Origin: Bacteroidota bacterium | GTDB lineage: Bacteria > CLD3 > SB21 | Direction: 5' to 3' | Length of the DNA stretch: 7,455 nt | NCBI GenBank assembly: GCA_020438245.1 | Contig: JAGQUY010000353.1 | Coordinates: forward strand, 1 to 7,455 | In this document: piece by piece, positions 6,151 to 7,455 of the stretch | How positions within the stretch are numbered: position 1 is the first letter of the stretch | Layout of the letters: every line of letters starts with the position of its first letter | Notes under the pieces: generated by a model | The model's database searches: none | Seen by the model: only the letters and a program-made list of their open reading frames with translations | Told to the model about the DNA's origin: nothing | Made by a program: the position numbers and the translations under genes

Positions 6151-6606
6151 GTGAAACTTCTCTTAGTAACAATAACCCTGCTGGCGGGTGTCCGTCCCTG
6201 TGTGGCTCAGGATGATCTTCTGGCCCTCCTTTCACCGTCAACCTGGGTGCAGATCACCGAACAGAATGAAGAATGGGTCGTTTACCATCCGTGTTTTGCA
6301 GGCGTACGAACGGTGTCGATCTCAACAACAGACAAAGGAACCTGGCGCTTGGTTGCTTTTTACGGACAGGATGCGGACGAATACGAGATTTTGGGTGCCG
6401 CCATTACCCGGGAAGCCGAAGCTCTAACCCTTCGCAACACGTATAGCAAGGAGGTTAAACAGGTCTTTTTCGTTGTGGATCCCCAAGATGAAAGATTTTC
6501 CACTTGGCGGGGATTATTCTACGACAATGCAAGATTTGTACGTTCTGAACATGTCCGAGAATTGCCACAAACGTACGAAGAAGATGGAGATTGTGGCGAG
6601 CCTTAA
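6151..6606 (+). CDS. Small secreted protein of unknown function
   Basis: I do not recognise the family. From GTG at 6151 the product has 151 residues and opens with a clean signal peptide (MKLLLVTITLLAGVRPCVAQ, cleavage expected after VAQ or VA). The mature part of about 130 residues is mixed beta and helix, with many tryptophans and aromatics (STWVQITEQNEEWVVYHP, FVVDPQDERFSTWRGLFYD) and two cysteines, Cys48 in HPC and Cys148 in GDCGEP, that could form a disulfide. No metal site, catalytic triad or lipobox is clear. A TTG at 6136 is in frame and would add five residues (156 in all); neither start has a good ribosome site, and the GTG is preferred for its standard signal peptide. The gene points away from the export operon and towards corA, and shares the 125-base control region with the TetR promoter, so its expression could be affected by the same operator. 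Confidence 0.75.
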   Translation: MKLLLVTITLLAGVRPCVAQDDLLALLSPSTWVQITEQNEEWVVYHPCFAGVRTVSISTTDKGTWRLVAFYGQDADEYEILGAAITREAEALTLRNTYSKEVKQVFFVVDPQDERFSTWRGLFYDNARFVRSEHVRELPQTYEEDGDCGEP

Positions 6607-6749
6607 CCATTCTCCGATCCTATTAGACGAAGGCGACCACCCTTTTTCTCTTGAATAAGAAACAAGAGGGTCGCAGCAAAGCTTGAACCGATTGATAAAT
6701 TTGACGATCTTGAAAAACTACTCATCTTAGCGACCAAAGGTATTTTTTC
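6607..6749. other. Intergenic stretch before corA
   Basis: This 143-base stretch holds no supported gene. It contains a bulged inverted repeat (6633-6674), an isolated -35-like TTGACG at 6701-6706 with only a poor -10 (CATCTT at 6723-6728), and the corA ribosome site AAAGG at 6736-6740. No hairpin followed by a T-run is present after the small secreted gene, so that gene and corA might share a transcript. Confidence 0.5.
6633..6674. repeat. Bulged inverted repeat upstream of corA
   Basis: GCGACC (6633-6638) pairs with GGTCGC (6669-6674), and CTCTTG (6648-6653) pairs with CAAGAG (6663-6668). This gives a 12-base-pair stem interrupted by a nine-base bulge on the left arm, with a nine-base loop. 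It is not a standard terminator because no T-run follows on either strand. It may be a leader RNA structure or a protein-binding site. Confidence 0.45.
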
Positions 6750-7455
6750 ATGAATCTTCCGAAAATCCAGCCTTCCAGGCTCATCAAATCTCTGCACATC
6801 TCCCGATTCCTGCCAAAAATGGAAAAGACTTCTGAAATACCGGGGACCATTCGCTATGTCGGTGAGGTTGCCAAGGATCCGGTAACGCTCCACGTCTTGG
6901 ATTACAATGAAACCGAATTCACTGAAAAGCACATTCATTCCATCGAGGAGAGTATTCCCTTCAAAGAAGGCCCGACCGTCACCTGGCTTAACATCAACGG
7001 CGTATACGACACGACGGTAATAGAAGACGTGGGACTCCATTTTAATATTCACCCGCTGGTTCTGGAAGACATTGCCAATACAACTCAGCGACCGAAGTTC
7101 GAAGAGTATGACGAGTATCTGTTTCTAGTGCTCAAGGCGGCCTATTACAATGCCGAATCCGGACAGGTCGGAGTGGAACAGGTGAGCTTATTGATCGGAA
7201 AAGATTTTGTCGTTTCTTTTCAGGAAAAGGCCGGCACCGTTCTTGAGGCCTTGCGAGATCGCATCCGAAACAGCAAGGGCAGGGTTCGCAAACTGGGAAG
7301 TGATTACCTGACCTATTCCATTCTCGATGCCGTTATTGACCACTATTTCGCGGTGCTTGAAGAATTGGGAGAACGGATCGAGGAAGTCGAAGACAAATTA
7401 TTAAAATCTTCGGATCAGGTGACGGTTCATTCCATTTACCGGCTCAAACAGGAAC
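6750..7455 (+). CDS. corA: CorA-type magnesium/cobalt channel, N-terminal two thirds, cut by the window edge
   Basis: The frame opens at ATG 6750 and stays open to the right edge, showing 235 residues. CorA forms a homopentameric inner-membrane channel for Mg2+ (and Co2+ or Ni2+) whose cytoplasmic domain senses Mg2+. The visible part is that cytoplasmic domain: VTWLNINGVYD at 77-87, FNIHPLVLEDIANTTQRPKF at 98-117, EEYDEYLFLVLKAAYY at 118-133, EQVSLLIGKDFVVSFQEK at 143-160, then the start of the long stalk helix. It aligns by eye throughout with Thermotoga maritima CorA (351 residues, from memory), including PGT-x-x-Y-x-G near the N-terminus. Asp107 matches the Mg2+-sensing Asp89 of that protein. 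The two membrane helices and the Gly-Met-Asn pore motif would lie beyond the window. AAAGG at 6736-6740 with 9 nt spacing supports the start. It has no evident functional tie to the export operon. Confidence 0.93.
   Translation, partial: MNLPKIQPSRLIKSLHISRFLPKMEKTSEIPGTIRYVGEVAKDPVTLHVLDYNETEFTEKHIHSIEESIPFKEGPTVTWLNINGVYDTTVIEDVGLHFNIHPLVLEDIANTTQRPKFEEYDEYLFLVLKAAYYNAESGQVGVEQVSLLIGKDFVVSFQEKAGTVLEALRDRIRNSKGRVRKLGSDYLTYSILDAVIDHYFAVLEELGERIEEVEDKLLKSSDQVTVHSIYRLKQE

Noticed and set aside
5519..6154. A 211-codon plus-strand open frame, longer than the TetR gene opposite it
   Set aside because: It lies antisense to a textbook TetR protein, shows no family features, and its composition is that of a shadow frame.
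6633..6674. Intrinsic terminator between the small secreted gene and corA
   Set aside because: The stem has a nine-base bulge and no T-run follows it on either strand.
6607..6749. Mg2+ riboswitch (M-box) upstream of corA
   Set aside because: The 143-base gap is too short for the full element, and I could not find its conserved core.
6603..7052. A 149-codon minus-strand open frame
   Set aside because: It is antisense to the conserved CorA domain, which aligns across the whole length with a known CorA protein.

Overview
The window comes from a Gram-negative bacterium of roughly 50% GC. The outer membrane is implied by a beta-barrel protein, a LolA-like periplasmic carrier and Lol/MacB-type ABC components. 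Ribosome-binding sites are mostly of the ordinary AGGA type, and one clear sigma70-like promoter is visible. Three signal peptides end in A-Q, a trait common in Bacteroidota and related FCB phyla but not exclusive to them. The phylum cannot be settled from this window.

Positions 1 to 6025 (minus strand, read right to left) hold one tightly packed operon of seven genes: a TetR-family regulator; a secreted LolA-like protein; two four-helix FtsX/LolC/E-type ABC permeases; a small membrane-anchored helical protein of unknown function; a LolD/MacB-type ATPase; and an outer-membrane beta-barrel protein that runs off the left edge. The junctions are 4-nt overlaps, a 1-nt overlap, or gaps of 2 to 3 nt, with one junction depending on start choice. 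A single promoter with a TetR-type palindrome at its expected start site lies just upstream of the regulator, so the regulator probably controls its own synthesis and the whole operon.

The gene set covers all three envelope compartments: an inner-membrane ABC pump, a soluble carrier and an outer-membrane barrel. It resembles a Lol lipoprotein-sorting machine with a barrel in place of the LolB receptor and with its own ligand-responsive repressor. The most economical inference is export or insertion of a lipid or other hydrophobic molecule at the outer membrane. The substrate is unknown.

Positions 6026 to 6150 are the intergenic control region. On the plus strand follow a small secreted protein of unknown function (about 6151 to 6606), a 143-base intergenic stretch with a bulged inverted repeat, and the N-terminal two thirds of a CorA-type divalent metal channel, which runs off the right edge. 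No RNA gene, insertion sequence, CRISPR array or convincing intrinsic terminator was seen.
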